Shown here: piece by piece, positions 63,388-64,000 of the stretch
Layout: every line of letters starts with the position of its first letter
Numbering within the stretch: position 1 is the first letter of the stretch
Assembly (NCBI GenBank): GCA_012026885.1
Contig: VEPL01000025.1
Location: 358,595-422,594 of the forward strand
Direction: 5' to 3'
DNA from: Betaproteobacteria bacterium
GTDB lineage: Bacteria; Pseudomonadota; Gammaproteobacteria; Burkholderiales; Rhodocyclaceae
Length of the DNA stretch: 64,000 nt
Program-made: the position numbers and the translations under genes
Notes under the pieces: model-generated
Seen by the model: the letters and a program-made list of their open reading frames with translations, nothing else
What the model was told of the DNA's origin: nothing
The model's database searches: none

Positions 63388-64000
63388 ATGGATACGCTGC
63401 AGATGAGCCTGTGGGTCATCATCACCCTGGTTGCCGTCGCCCTGCTGTTCGATTTCATGAACGGCTTCCACGACGCCGCCAACTCGATCGCGACCATCGT
63501 TTCGACCCGCGTCCTCAAGCCGCACCATGCCGTCATCTGGGCGGCCGCCTTCAATTTCCTCGCCTATTTCATCTTCAAGCTGACCGTGGCCAAGACGATC
63601 GGCAAGGGCACCATCGAGCCGGCGATCGTCGACCACTACATCATCTTCGGGGCCCTGGTCGGCGCCATCGCATGGAACGTCATCACCTGGTACTACGGCA
63701 TCCCGTCGTCGTCGTCGCATGCTCTGATCGGCGGCCTGGTCGGCGCCGCGCTGGCCAAGGTCGGCTTCTCCGGGCTGATCATGTCCGGGGTGCTCAAGAT
63801 CTGCGCCTTCATCTTCATCGCGCCGGCACTCGGCTTCCTGATCGGTGGCACCATCATGGTGATCGTTTCCTGGCTGTGCCGGAACATGGCGCCACGCAAG
63901 GTGGACAAGCAGTTCCGCCGTCTCCAGCTCCTCTCCGCTGCCGCCTACAGCCTCGGTCACGGCGGCAACGACGCCCAGAAAACGGTCGGCATCATCTGGA
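63388..64000 (+). CDS. pit: Low-affinity inorganic phosphate transporter (3' end missing)
   Basis: The frame runs open to the window end, giving 204 residues of a PiT-family phosphate/cation symporter. Signature segments are ALLFDFMNGFHDAANSIATIV, the WNVITWYYGIPSSSSHALIGGLVGAAL segment and SLGHGGNDAQKTVG, which hold the GxNDxxN-type phosphate motifs. About seven helices are present of the usual ten or more. It is co-transcribed with the DUF47 gene. Confidence 0.95.
   Translation, partial: MDTLQMSLWVIITLVAVALLFDFMNGFHDAANSIATIVSTRVLKPHHAVIWAAAFNFLAYFIFKLTVAKTIGKGTIEPAIVDHYIIFGALVGAIAWNVITWYYGIPSSSSHALIGGLVGAALAKVGFSGLIMSGVLKICAFIFIAPALGFLIGGTIMVIVSWLCRNMAPRKVDKQFRRLQLLSAAAYSLGHGGNDAQKTVGIIW

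Noticed and set aside
1..64000. Mobile elements, prophage, CRISPR arrays or integrase attachment sites
   Set aside because: No transposase, recombinase, direct-repeat array or tRNA-flanking duplication was seen. The only tRNA is in its ancestral position beside secG.

Overview
The window is a high-GC, densely coded stretch of a beta-proteobacterial chromosome. Gene content and order point to the Rhodocyclales (Dechloromonas, Accumulibacter or Propionivibrio-like). This is inferred from a full 14-gene nuo operon, a class II (B12) ribonucleotide reductase, an NAD-linked NiFe hydrogenase, a PHA synthase, FNR-controlled hemN and a Pit/DUF47 phosphate pair; no rRNA or marker comparison was possible. 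I saw no IS element, prophage, integrase or CRISPR array.

Layout. (1) 1-11.7 kb: housekeeping genes carA(partial)-carB-greA-DUF4149-yhbY-rlmE-ftsH-folP-glmM-tpiA-secG and tRNA-Leu(GAG). From greA on this matches the enterobacterial order greA-yhbY-rlmE-ftsH-folP-glmM-secG-leuU. (2) 11.8-26.3 kb: nuoA-N, closed by a strong terminator. (3) 26.4-32.8 kb: a Nudix hydrolase, then on the minus strand nrdJ with tandem NrdR boxes, ackA, and a MaoC-phosphotransacetylase fusion. (4) 33.1-38.2 kb: hoxFUYH plus the maturation protease, a soluble NAD-reducing hydrogenase. (5) 38.2-40.6 kb: a universal stress protein and phaC. (6) 40.6-48.5 kb: a low-oxygen block. An FNR box precedes a coupled hemerythrin-DUF2249-polytopic membrane protein-SirB2 cluster. 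It is followed by fnr, an FNR box with hemN, a SafE-type copper/cytochrome assembly protein, a universal stress protein and a copper P-type ATPase. (7) 48.6-50.9 kb: a PAS-GGDEF-EAL protein with an apparently non-ATG start, coupled to a small HMA metallochaperone. (8) 50.9-58.3 kb: an iron regulon with Fur-box promoters ahead of a TonB-dependent receptor, bfd and hemP-tonB-exbB-exbD, plus two complementary bacterioferritin subunits. (9) 58.4-64 kb: a DEAD-box helicase, a DUF455 ferritin-like protein, an aldo/keto reductase, an orphan, and DUF47-pit (cut by the window end).

Together the genes describe a facultative anaerobe. It can move electrons between NADH, H2 and quinones, make acetate/ATP through Pta-AckA, store carbon as PHA, and make deoxyribonucleotides and haem without oxygen. 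FNR is encoded here with FNR boxes at two promoters of identical geometry. The best candidate for a little-described system is the FNR-box-headed hemerythrin/DUF2249/membrane/SirB2 cassette at 40.58-43.0 kb. Next are the PAS-GGDEF-EAL gene sandwiched between a copper ATPase and a CopZ-like chaperone, and the hemP leader with its micro-ORF, hairpin and internal terminator.
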